Source: JBJMLO01 sp045805265 (GTDB taxonomy: Bacteria > Actinomycetota > UBA4738 > JACQTL01). From it: a stretch of 64,000 bases of DNA. The first letter of the stretch is position 1; every line of letters begins with the position of its first letter. Positions 8,268-16,317 of the stretch are shown here, piece after piece. Position numbers and translations under genes: made by a program. The notes under the pieces were generated by a model. That model saw only the letters and a list, made by a program, of their open reading frames with translations. It searched no databases and was not told the origin of the DNA. The DNA is taken from assembly GCA_045805265.1 (NCBI GenBank), contig JBJMLO010000008.1, positions 124,001 to 188,000 on the forward strand, read 5' to 3'.

Positions 8268-9353
8268 CTACTTCCGGCGCAGGTGCGCTTCGACGACGTA
8301 CGTCCCGGTCGGCACCGCCCGGGCGTCGATCCGGACCCGGGACCCCACGTCCTCGAGCAGGCCGCCCGCCTCGACGGTCCACTGGAGCTCGTAGCCGGCC
8401 GGGATCGGGCGCGGGAGCCTCGCCTCGGCGAGGACCAGCCCGGCGGAGTCGGGCTCGCTGACGTCGATGCGCTCTACGAACTTCTGCTCCGCCTCGCTCA
8501 GGACCTCGAGGGTCGCTTTGTGGTGCTCCTCCGCCTCCGCGAGCGCCTCCTCCGCCAGGCGCAGCTCGGCGTGCGCCCGGCGTTCCGCCTCCGGCGCCTC
8601 GACGAGCGCCCGCTCGGCTGCCTCGAACTCCTTCCTGGCCTCCTGGATCTCGGCCGGGCTGGCCCCGGGCGCCTTCGCCTGCAGCGCGTCGTGGGCGGCG
8701 GCCAGTTGCCGGTCGAGTCGCTCCTCTCTGGCGCGCAGCCCTCTGAGCTTCGCCGGATCGGGGGCCGCGGCCTTGAGCTCCGCCTCCGCGTCCCGAAGCC
8801 CCTTCTGCCACTCGGCGAGCTCCACCAGGTGCGCGTCGAGTGCCTCCTGTTGCTCACGAAGGGTTCCCGCCGAGTTCGCGAGCGCCGTCTTCTGCGCACC
8901 GGCCGGAGCAGCGGTCGCGGCGGAGTCGGTGTGCTTCGCGGACGTGGCCACCACCGTGGTGGCCCTCTTCGCGCTCGCGTTCCACTGCCTCGCCGCCTTG
9001 ACGACCGATGCGAGGGCGTCTCGGGCGCGCTTGATCGAGTCGTGCGTCGCCTCGGCCTGGGCGAGCTCCCTCGTCACGGCATCGTGAGCCTCGCGGGTCT
9101 CGTCGTATTTCGCCTGGAGGGCCTTCGCATCGGCGTCGGAGAGCTCCACGCCCTCGGCCAGGACCCGGAATCGGGCCTCCGCGTTCCTCCACTGGCGCTG
9201 AGCAGCTCCGTTGAGCCCGGTCGTCGAATCGGCCCGCTTCCGCGCCGTCGCCTGTTCCTTCCTCCGTTCCTCCAGGATCGCCTCCGCCGCCTCGACCTCG
9301 TCGATGGCGAGGGCGAGCAGCTCCTCCGGCGTCCTGGTGATCGTGCCGGCCAT
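8268..9353 (-). CDS. coiled-coil protein (361 aa)
   Basis: Residues 1-290 are almost continuous Ala/Glu/Lys-rich heptads (for example EAAEAILEERRKEQATARKR and later RRAHAELRLAEEALAEAEEHH), interrupted near 135-155 by a Thr/Ala-rich hinge. The final 75 residues switch to beta-type sequence (YELQWTVEAGGLLEDVGSRV then GTYVVEAHLRRK), resembling a small Ig-like or carbohydrate-binding-type sandwich. No signal peptide. Likely a structural or scaffolding protein. GAGGAGG precedes the ATG, and the metalloprotease gene ends 17 bases upstream. Confidence 0.85.
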   Translation of the reverse strand: MAGTITRTPEELLALAIDEVEAAEAILEERRKEQATARKRADSTTGLNGAAQRQWRNAEARFRVLAEGVELSDADAKALQAKYDETREAHDAVTRELAQAEATHDSIKRARDALASVVKAARQWNASAKRATTVVATSAKHTDSAATAAPAGAQKTALANSAGTLREQQEALDAHLVELAEWQKGLRDAEAELKAAAPDPAKLRGLRAREERLDRQLAAAHDALQAKAPGASPAEIQEARKEFEAAERALVEAPEAERRAHAELRLAEEALAEAEEHHKATLEVLSEAEQKFVERIDVSEPDSAGLVLAEARLPRPIPAGYELQWTVEAGGLLEDVGSRVRIDARAVPTGTYVVEAHLRRK

Positions 9354-9370
9354 CTCGCTACCTCCTCACC

Positions 9371-10841
9371 TCAGGGCCGGGATCCAGCTCTCCGGCCGAT
9401 CCGCACCATCGGGCGGGCCCCCGCCGGCCGCCCGCCGTGGATCCCGGGCGGCGACCTCCTGACCGTCCCCCCGCCTCCGCCCGGCGGGATCGCTCTCCGC
9501 CGGACGAAGGCACGGCCGTACGGGCCGACCAGACCCGGGGCCGGCTGAGCGCCCGCCCGCGCCGCCAGCGCGGCGTTTGCCCGGAGCGTGCTCTCGAGCG
9601 CCCAGTAGGAGATCAGCCGTCCCAGCAAGCGGTCCTCGCCCTCCGGCGTGATCAGTCCCCGGGCCCTCGCCTGGCCCACCACGGCGAAGGCGAGCGCTGG
9701 GCGGGTCCGGCGGACCGCCCGGGGGTCTGCGGTCCACTGCGCGTACAGGCGGATCAGCCGATCCGGTGTGCGGTCCGCGGTCCGGACGGCATCGCCGACG
9801 GTGCGTCCCCGGAGCGTGCCGGGACGGTGTCCCAGGACCAGTCGGACGAACGCCGGCATGGTCGCCAGCAGGGCCTGGAGCACCCGACGGCGCTGCGCCG
9901 GCAGTCCCTCTGCCGGATAGAACGAGGTCCAGACGCTCGCCAGACGGCGCCACTGCCGGTCGGGGTACAGGGCTTCGCCGAACGCGCATGAGACATGGAC
10001 CCGAATCCACGAGAAGGGGTGGGGGTCGTCCGCCGACATCCGGAACACGAACGCGCGCGGCAGACTCACCAATCCGATGAGGCCCATGGTCGACGAGACG
10101 CCGACCCGGGCGATGGAGAACAGGTCCGCGACGACCTCCGAGATCCATCGCTCCCACATGCGCCATGCGAGCCGCTCCGGCCCCGCCGCCGCGAGGCCGG
10201 CCCGGTGGATCTCCGGGCGGAGCGATTCGACCAGCCCGAGGAGCGCAGCCGCTTGGTGACCGGCCTCGTGGATCAGGGAGGAGGAAATCCCGTATGTAGC
10301 CGATCATGCGCTCCCGAGGGATGCGGATGATCGACACAGGGTTCTCACCTCCCCCGGGCAGGCGGGTCCGCGCACGGCGGATGGCGCCGCCCAGCCCCCG
10401 ATGCAGGTAGCACACGGCCGGTGGCGCGCGGAAGTACCCCCCGGGCAGGTCGAGGGCGTCCTGGACCGCCACGTCGAGACCCGACAGCCACAGCCCGGTC
10501 TCGTGTTCGCTTCGTTGCGTGATCGCGTCGGAGAACAGATCCAGCTGCGACAACGCCAGGTTGAACCGGAGCCGGAGGAACGTGTACCGCCGCTGCTGTT
10601 CGCTCGGCCGGGCGCCGCGCCCGTGGCCCCGCAGCCACCTGAGGTACCGGAGGATCTGGCGTCGAAGCGTCCGCCTCCCGCCGATCAGGTACAGCTCGAT
10701 GGCCGTCTGGGCCTCGGGCGACAGCGCCGCGGCGGGCAGCATCGTCTCCTGGAGGGCAAACGGCTTCACCCGATCCAGCCGAGCCAGCAGCGCGCGGGCC
10801 TCGCGCTCCAGCATCCACGTGGACAGGCCGTCGGTGGACAC
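9371..10841 (-). CDS. HExxH zinc metallopeptidase, single-base frameshift
   Basis: Two overlapping frames join into one protein. The first (GTG at 10841) gives about 184 helical residues ending in RERMIGYIRD. The second begins with SSSLIHEAGHQAAALLG, a textbook HExxH zinc site, followed by a candidate third ligand in SEVVADLFS and a domain down to 9371. Removing one T from GATTTCC near 10289 yields RDSSSLIHEAGH and a clean 489-residue ORF; the span minus one base is divisible by three. It is probably an indel error or a recent lesion, since the surrounding operon is intact. No signal peptide, so a cytosolic gluzincin perhaps maturing the EFEGG proteins (inference). Confidence 0.8.
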
Positions 10842-10844
10842 GCG

Positions 10845-12011
10845 TCAGGCCCCGTAGACGATGATCCGGTTGCCCTGACGGACCCACGTGCCGGACCCCT
10901 GACCCCCGCCGGACCCGTCCGCCGGCCCCCCGCCGCCCCAGGTCGACGGGCCGCCGTACCAGCCGCCGTACCCGGGCCCGTACCAGCGCCGGCGCGCGGA
11001 CGGCGCGTACCCGTAGCCCGCGCGGCGCCGGGCGTAGGGGGCGCCCCGGTAGGCGTACCTCGGCATCCGGCGTCCGTAGCCCCGCCGGTAGGGGGCGCCG
11101 ACCCGACGGGAGGGGCTCCGGTAGCCGTACCGGCCGAGCATCGCCGGCCGGCGAACGCCGACTCCCATCGGACGCCGCGGCACGACCGGACCGCCCAGGG
11201 AGCGGACCATCGACCGGTAGATGCCCGGCGCGTGGGAGCGCGCCGCTGCCGCCACCGCGGCGCGGGCCACCGCCTGGGGGCTGATGCCGGGCCGCGGCCG
11301 GGCCAGCGCCGCGTTCCTCGCCGACGCGGCAGCGAGGTTGACGAAGCGCCGGGCCACCTCGAACTCGGCCGCCTCGGCCGGCATGGCCTCCAGCTCGACC
11401 TCGAACAGGCCGCCCGCCATGGATCCGAGCTTGCTGCCGAGTGCGGTGCCGATCCCCGGCGCGATCATCGACCCGAGCGCCCCGCCCACGACCGGCAGGG
11501 CCTTCTTCGCCACGCTCTTCAGCACGCCGCCAAGGGCCCGCCCGATCGGTGACTTGATGAAGCCGCCGACCCCGCGCGAGATGCGCTTGAAGACGTTGCC
11601 GAGGAACTGCTCGAGCTCCTGTTCGTTGTTGATCTCCAGCAGCTCGGAGGCCAGCTCGACCTCCTGGGCGCCGGAGAGCGGCGACTCCAGCTCGCCGCCG
11701 AGGATCGACCCGAGGATCCCGCCGAGGAACTGCTCGGTCTCGAACTCGCCGCCGCCCTCGAACTCGCCTCCCTCGAACTCGCCGCCTCCCTCGAACTCGC
11801 CGCCGCCCTCGAACTCTCCTCCCTCGAACTCGCCGCCGCCCTCGAATTCGCCGCCCTCGAACTCGCCGCCGCCCTCGAACTCGCCTCCCTCGAACTCGCC
11901 GCCTCCCTCGAACTCGCCGCCCTCGAACTCTCCTCCCTCAAACTCTCCGCCCTCGAACTCGCCTCCCTCGAACTCCCCGAATTCCGTCAGCTCCGCACCC
12001 TGCATGCCCAT
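10845..12011 (-). CDS. EFEGG-repeat protein with GxWxRxG tail (paralog 1)
   Basis: A 388-residue protein. Residues 13-88 are 14 units of EFEGG or EFEGGG. A conserved acidic helix follows (VELASELLE, EQELEQFLGNVF), then a Gly/Ala-rich hydrophobic stretch (KKALPVVGGALGSMIAPGIG), a second helical part (AEFEVARRFVNLAAASA), a Tyr/Arg/Gly-rich linker and the tail TWVRQGNRIIVYGA. No Sec signal. I recall similar 'EFE' hypothetical proteins in several phyla, with no function known to me. The glycine-rich hydrophobic centre suggests membrane contact or assembly. GGAGGAGG precedes the ATG. Confidence 0.88.
   Translation of the reverse strand: MGMQGAELTEFGEFEGGEFEGGEFEGGEFEGGEFEGGGEFEGGEFEGGGEFEGGEFEGGGEFEGGEFEGGGEFEGGGEFEGGEFEGGGEFETEQFLGGILGSILGGELESPLSGAQEVELASELLEINNEQELEQFLGNVFKRISRGVGGFIKSPIGRALGGVLKSVAKKALPVVGGALGSMIAPGIGTALGSKLGSMAGGLFEVELEAMPAEAAEFEVARRFVNLAAASARNAALARPRPGISPQAVARAAVAAAARSHAPGIYRSMVRSLGGPVVPRRPMGVGVRRPAMLGRYGYRSPSRRVGAPYRRGYGRRMPRYAYRGAPYARRRAGYGYAPSARRRWYGPGYGGWYGGPSTWGGGGPADGSGGGQGSGTWVRQGNRIIVYGA
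11748..11975. repeat. tandem 15/18-nt repeats encoding EFEGG(G)
   Basis: Fourteen back-to-back units on the minus strand, each GARTTCGARGGCGG with or without one extra Gly codon. The near-identity of the units points to slippage-driven expansion, and copy number is likely to vary between strains. Confidence 0.85.
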
Positions 12012-12040
12012 GGGCCTCCTCCTCTCTCCCGGTGACCTCG

Positions 12041-12718
12041 TCAGGAGCCGTACAGCACGATCGTTCGACCTCTCCGGATCCAGCGGCCCCCACGCGGCCA
12101 GGCGCGCGTCGAGCGACCCTGGAGCCGCGGCAGGAGACCGGGCGCGTAGATCCGCGCCGAGCTGCGGGCGGCCAGCCGCGCCACCGCGGAGGGCGGCAGG
12201 TGCGCCGGCGCGGCCACCGCCCGCCGGGCCGCGGCGCTCACGAACCGCACGAGCTGGCGGGCGATCTCGAACTCGCGGTCCTCGCCCGAGAGGCCCTCGA
12301 GCTCCAAGCCGAGCAGCGTGCCTGCCGCTGCCCCGGCCCTGGCGCCGATGTCCCCGTACCCGCCCACGCGCTCGCCGATGGCCCGGCCCACGACCGGCAA
12401 GGCCTGCTTCGCGGCGCTCTGAAGGCTGTCCTTGAGGATGGTCCCGAGCGCCCGGCCGGTGTCCGAGCGGATGAAGTTCCCCGCGGCCCGCCCGACCGCC
12501 CCGAACACGTTCCCGAGGAACTGCTCGAGCTCCTGCTCGCTCGACACCTCGAGGAGCTCCGAGGCCAGCTCGATCTCCTGCATCTCGCCGAGCGGGCTCT
12601 CCAGCTCGGCGGGCGACTCGAACTCGCCGACTTCGAACTCAGAGCCCTCGAACTCGCCGGGGCCCTCGAACTCTCCGACCTGCCCGTGCTCGAGTTGCGT
12701 CCGTCCGATGTCGTGCAT
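12041..12718 (-). CDS. EFEGG-type protein with GxWxRxG tail (paralog 2)
   Basis: A 225-residue paralog of the next gene. Three degenerate EFEG motifs (EFEGP, EFEGS, EFEV) replace the long repeat. The core is clearly homologous: ELESPL, ELASELLE, EQELEQFLGNVF, GRALG, ALPVVG, and EFE-x-AR-x-x-V. The tail GRWIRRGRTIVLYGS matches paralog 1. The start MHDIGRTQ at 12718 has GGGAGG five bases upstream; the longer frame from 12787 is not needed. It is the first gene after the sigma-54-type promoter at 12826-12841, and 29 bases separate it from paralog 1. Confidence 0.88.
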   Translation of the reverse strand: MHDIGRTQLEHGQVGEFEGPGEFEGSEFEVGEFESPAELESPLGEMQEIELASELLEVSSEQELEQFLGNVFGAVGRAAGNFIRSDTGRALGTILKDSLQSAAKQALPVVGRAIGERVGGYGDIGARAGAAAGTLLGLELEGLSGEDREFEIARQLVRFVSAAARRAVAAPAHLPPSAVARLAARSSARIYAPGLLPRLQGRSTRAWPRGGRWIRRGRTIVLYGS

Positions 12719-12825
12719 CCATACCTCCCGCGCCCTCCGGGCGGCGCCCCGGCCGTCGGCGCCGCGTTGCCATGGCCACGCCCTCACCTCCTCGATCCGT
12801 CGATCCGCGTCGCTGTCCCCATCGG

Positions 12826-12841
12826 TGCACGTTCCGTGCCG
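12826..12841 (-). promoter_or_regulatory. sigma-54 -24/-12 promoter of the EFEGG operon
   Basis: Minus-strand CGGCACGGAACGTGCA, with the required GG and GC elements ten bases apart. It shares GGCACGGA-x-C-x-TGCAC with the rpoN promoter. The predicted start is about 95 bases before the ATG at 12718. It lies in the gap between rpoN and the EFEGG genes, so it can drive the structural genes separately. Confidence 0.7.
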
Positions 12842-12991
12842 GGCTGCCTCGGCGATCGACGTCGGGGGGGGACGCGAACGACGCTTCGGCTCGGGGGATC
12901 CGCGCCTCGCCAGGACGAAGCGACCTTCGCCTCATTTGGAGCGGGCCGGCGGCGCACGACGGGGACGGGGCATTTCCGGTGACGCCTGGGC

Positions 12992-14302
12992 TCAGCGATA
13001 CGTGCTGGGAAGGATCCGGAGGCGGCTGCGGTACTTGGCGACCGTCCGTCTCGCGACGCGGTGACCGGCTCGGCGGAGCCGCTCGGACAGCTCCGCGTCG
13101 CTGAGGGGCCGGTCCTCCGCGGCGATGATGTCCCGAAGGCGGGCGCGCATCCCGAGCGAGCCGTCGAAGAACGCGCCGAAGGGGACAACGCGGCGCGACG
13201 GCAGGAGGACGTACTTCTCGGCAGTCGCGCGGCTCACCGTGGATGGACTGAGACCGAGTTCCCCCGCGACATCGGCGCGGGTCAGGCGCAGGTCGGTGGC
13301 CGGATCGCCGGACATCAGGTCCGGCCGCCGGTCCGCAAGGTGCTCGGTGATCCTCCGCATCGTCGACCAGCGCTCCCGGAGCCGGGCCAGCAGGAAGTCG
13401 CCCCTCCTGACCAGCTCGCACATCTTCCGGTCGCTGCGGGCGACGCCGCGGAACGCCGGGTCCACGCGGAGGGGGAGACGTCGCTCCTCGAGGACCTCGA
13501 CTTGAAACGTCCCCGGCCGGTCGGCGCGGCCCAGGACCGCGACGTCCGGCTGGACCGGCGGGGCCGTCACGCCGGCTCCCGATTCGTCGTCCACGTCGGG
13601 ACGCGGGAGGAGCTCCCGCCGGATGTACTCGCGGGCGTCCGCGACGTCGGCAACGGACACGCCGAGCAGCCGCGCGATGGAGGCCGTGGCTCCCCGGGCG
13701 AGCGACTCGAGGTGATCGGCGACGACCGCGCGGGCGACGGGATGGAAGTTGCCTTCGCCGGCCAGCCGATCGATCTGCAGCAGGAGGCAGTCTCGGAGGT
13801 CCCTCGCGGCCACGCCCACGGGACCGGTCTCCCGCAGGGTCCGGACGACGCGCTCGACGGACGCCGGGTCTGCGCCGGCGATGCGCGCCAGCTCCTGGAT
13901 CCCTTCCCTGAGGTATCCCCTGTCGTCCAGGCTGGCGACGACGGCGGCGGCGATCCCGGCGTCCCGCGCCGGCAGCACGAGCATGAGCTCCCGGAGCAGC
14001 CGCTCGGCGAACGATTCCGTCGAGACGGCCGCCGGCCCGGTCGGGGGGTCGTCCGGGTCGCGGAGACTCGCCCGGGAGGGCCGGCTCGTGCAGTAGATGC
14101 AGGGTGGGTCGGCGGGGAGTCCGCAGCCGCCGCACACGTGCACCTCGTCCTCGACCAGCGCGGGGTTCTCGGAGAGCTCGCGGGCCACGGTCTGTTCCAG
14201 CTCGATCCCCGAGAGGGCCAGGAGGCTCGCGTAGGCGACGAGCGCGGGCGAGGGAGACATCCGGAGCTCCTGCGTCACGTCGAGCGCGACCGTGAGCGAC
14301 AC
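12992..14302 (-). CDS. rpoN: RNA polymerase sigma-54 factor
   Basis: A 436-residue RpoN. Region I is recognisable (ALVAYASLLALSGIELEQTV, ELSENPALVE). A core-binding domain follows (LRELMLVLPARDAGIAAAVV, GVAARDLRDCLLLQ). A HTH lies around 340-365 (DVAGELGLSPSTVSRAT), then VPFGAFF, and the RpoN box ARRTVAKYR at 417-425, which reads the -24 element. A four-cysteine insert (C57, C60, C68, C71) between region I and the core-binding domain looks like a zinc knuckle, unusual for the family. The GTG start at 14302 has AGGAGG upstream; the longer frame above it is non-coding. Its own promoter is of the sigma-54 type. Confidence 0.96.
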   Translation of the reverse strand: MSLTVALDVTQELRMSPSPALVAYASLLALSGIELEQTVARELSENPALVEDEVHVCGGCGLPADPPCIYCTSRPSRASLRDPDDPPTGPAAVSTESFAERLLRELMLVLPARDAGIAAAVVASLDDRGYLREGIQELARIAGADPASVERVVRTLRETGPVGVAARDLRDCLLLQIDRLAGEGNFHPVARAVVADHLESLARGATASIARLLGVSVADVADAREYIRRELLPRPDVDDESGAGVTAPPVQPDVAVLGRADRPGTFQVEVLEERRLPLRVDPAFRGVARSDRKMCELVRRGDFLLARLRERWSTMRRITEHLADRRPDLMSGDPATDLRLTRADVAGELGLSPSTVSRATAEKYVLLPSRRVVPFGAFFDGSLGMRARLRDIIAAEDRPLSDAELSERLRRAGHRVARRTVAKYRSRLRILPSTYR

Positions 14303-14349
14303 CGAATCCCTCCTGTCCGACGAGAGTGTGTCCCTCAACCCACGGTCAG

Positions 14350-14365
14350 TGCAAGGTCCGTGCCA
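14350..14365 (-). promoter_or_regulatory. consensus sigma-54 promoter of rpoN
   Basis: Minus-strand TGGCACGGACCTTGCA, an exact match to TGGCAC-N5-TTGCA. The predicted transcription start is near 14338, about 36 bases before the rpoN GTG. This implies that rpoN is transcribed by sigma-54 holoenzyme itself, a positive loop gated by an enhancer-binding protein. Confidence 0.88.
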
Positions 14366-14409
14366 ACCCCCGGCGGCGTCTCGGCGCTCAGCTCTCGACT
14401 TCCCCCTGG

Positions 14410-14433
14410 ACCCGCCGGTATCCTCGGCCGGGT
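14410..14433. promoter_or_regulatory. candidate upstream activator site
   Basis: An imperfect palindrome with ACCCGCCGG and CGGCCGGGT arms around a six-base centre. It lies roughly 72-95 bases upstream of the predicted rpoN start, the usual range for enhancer-binding-protein sites. It also lies just before the divergent delta-60 gene and could serve that gene instead. Confidence 0.35.
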
Positions 14434-14452
14434 CTCGGATGGAGGGGAATGA

Positions 14453-15769
14453 ATGACGCTTCGTCGCATGGTCCGGTTGGCGCTCCCGGCGATGGTGGGG
14501 AGTGCGCTCGTGCTGGGGGGTGGACTGCGGGCCTGGGCGGCCTCCGGCGACCTCGACGGCAGCTTCGGGGGTGGTGACGGGATCGCGACGCAGGACTTCG
14601 GCGGCGCAAGTGCCTCCCACGGCCATGCGGCCCTGCTGCAGCCCGACGGCAAGATCGTCGCGGCCGGGTCGACGGTGCTGCCCTCCCGTTTCGACGCCGA
14701 CTTCGGCGTCGCCAGGTTCCTGTCCAACGGAGACCCGGATCCCGCCTTCGGGACGGGCGGCGCCGTCTCGACCAACTTCCTGGGGGGGCACGATGTCGCC
14801 CGCGCGATCCTCCGGCAGAGCGACGGGAAGCTCGTGGTGGTCGGCGACGCGTGCGAGCTCGACGACTCGAGCGCCTGCGGGTTCGCTGTCGTGCGGTACC
14901 TGCCCTCCGGGAAGCGGGACCTGTCCTTCAGCGGCGATGGCCGAGAGCGCATCGAGTTCCCTGGGTACGACGACCTCACCGGCTTCAACGGCGCGCTGAT
15001 GTCCGGCGGAAAGATCCTGATCGTCGGCGACGGGAACAAGACCGCCGACGGCCAGTCCGACATGGTGCTCGCCCGGCTGAACGGGAACGGCTCGCTCGAC
15101 ACGACGTTCAGCGGAGACGGGCGGCAGACCCTCGACCCGTCGCACGGCGGCGACGACGGCATGTCCGGCGTTGCGATCCAGAGCGACGGCAAGATCGTGG
15201 GGTCCGGGTGGGCCTACAACGGCAGCGACGGCCGGTGGTGCGTGGTCCGCCTCAAGCCGAACGGCACCCTCGACACCACCTTCAGCGGCGACGGCGTCGT
15301 GATCAAGAACGTGGTGCCTGGCCAGGACGACTACTCCAACGACCTCATCGTGTTGCCCTCGTCGCGCATCCTGGCGATCGGCCGGGCGGTGAACGCGGTG
15401 GGGGTCTCCACCGGGGGCGACGTCGTCCTCCTCCGGCTGACGTCCGGGGGCGTCCCGGACACGTCGTTCGGCGCCGGCGGCCTGCGGAAGGCAGACTTCG
15501 GGGGCGACGAGGAGCCCGTCAGCGTCGCCCGCGACAGCACCGGGCGGATCGTGATGTCCGGCCGGGTCGGGAACGGCACGGGGTTCGGCGTGTTCCGGTT
15601 CACGGCGGCCGGAGCTCCCGACACCACCTTCGCCGGCGACGGACTGGCCGTGGAGGGCGGCGGCGCGCTGGCCGCCGGCATCGCGGTCCAGGGGAACGAC
15701 CGTCCGGTGGCGGTGGGCAGCACGTCCCAGGGTCCGGGCGATCTCGAGGTCGCCAGGTTCCTGGCCTGA
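14453..15769 (+). CDS. secreted delta-60 repeat beta-propeller protein
   Basis: A 438-residue exported protein: signal peptide ending near AWAASG, then about seven delta-60 repeats. The repeat is seen as LDGSFGGGDG, LLQPDGKIVAAGS, then GVARFLSNGDPDPAFG, and recurs to the end (QGNDRPVAVGS, LEVARFLA). Such repeats fold as extracellular beta-propellers of unknown binding role. GGAGGGG precedes the ATG. It diverges from rpoN, sharing a 150-bp intergenic region, but no sigma-54 site faces it. Confidence 0.88.
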   Translation: MTLRRMVRLALPAMVGSALVLGGGLRAWAASGDLDGSFGGGDGIATQDFGGASASHGHAALLQPDGKIVAAGSTVLPSRFDADFGVARFLSNGDPDPAFGTGGAVSTNFLGGHDVARAILRQSDGKLVVVGDACELDDSSACGFAVVRYLPSGKRDLSFSGDGRERIEFPGYDDLTGFNGALMSGGKILIVGDGNKTADGQSDMVLARLNGNGSLDTTFSGDGRQTLDPSHGGDDGMSGVAIQSDGKIVGSGWAYNGSDGRWCVVRLKPNGTLDTTFSGDGVVIKNVVPGQDDYSNDLIVLPSSRILAIGRAVNAVGVSTGGDVVLLRLTSGGVPDTSFGAGGLRKADFGGDEEPVSVARDSTGRIVMSGRVGNGTGFGVFRFTAAGAPDTTFAGDGLAVEGGGALAAGIAVQGNDRPVAVGSTSQGPGDLEVARFLA

Positions 15770-15830
15770 GCCCGGTCCGCTCCCGCCGGCGGCACCGCTG
15801 GCCGGACGGGAGCGGAACCTCAGTCGCGGG

Positions 15831-16133
15831 CTACCCGGGGAGGATCTGGTCGTAGATCTCGTAATGGCCGATCGTCTGCTGGGGCTGGCCCTGGGAGACG
15901 GCCGCGCGCATCTCCGCCGTCGAGGCCTCGTAGGCCTGAATGTTTTCCATCGTGTCCCAGAACGTGAGGCCCACGAACAGCCCGGTGCTCCGGTCCGCCA
16001 TCCAGTAGCCGCCGCGAAACCCCGCGCTGGACTTCAGCATCGGGCCGACGGTCGACGCCGCCTGCTTCGCGGCCGCCTCCAGCTGGTCGATCACGTCGAG
16101 TTGCCACTGGGTCCAGGTAATCCTCGCGTTCAC
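15831..16133 (-). CDS. small antibiotic-biosynthesis-monooxygenase-like protein
   Basis: A 100-residue protein with the dimeric alpha/beta-barrel pattern: an alternating strand, a helix of QLEAAAKQAASTV, then FRGGYWMADRSTGLFVGLTFWDTMENIQAYEAS, characteristic of ABM/DUF-type small monooxygenase-like proteins. A true catalytic role is uncertain, since many members only bind small molecules. A GTG start is preceded by GGAGG. It sits between two secreted-protein genes on the other strand. Confidence 0.72.
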   Translation of the reverse strand: MNARITWTQWQLDVIDQLEAAAKQAASTVGPMLKSSAGFRGGYWMADRSTGLFVGLTFWDTMENIQAYEASTAEMRAAVSQGQPQQTIGHYEIYDQILPG

Positions 16134-16317
16134 GGTGCGCTCCTTCCTCCGGCTCCCGCCGGCGCCGCCTGGTCGAGGGCCCGACCCTCGCGGCCGGGCA
16201 CGATCGGGGATCATCCGGAACCGGCGGCCGTTGGTCAACCCGCCGGGGCCGCGACCCGCCGGGTCAAGTTCGGCCCGCCACCGGGCCGATGGTGGTTCGG
16301 TGGATAGTGTGCGGCAC

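Noticed and set aside
10270..10300. Programmed ribosomal frameshift in the metallopeptidase
   Set aside because: There is no recognisable slippery heptamer, stop or pseudoknot; a one-base indel explains it more simply.
11748..11975. CRISPR-like direct repeats
   Set aside because: The units are contiguous coding repeats without spacers.
14303..15145. 281-codon upstream extension of the rpoN frame
   Set aside because: It lies opposite the delta-60 gene, does not resemble RpoN, and would pass the -24/-12 promoter; the GTG at 14302 has a ribosome-binding site.
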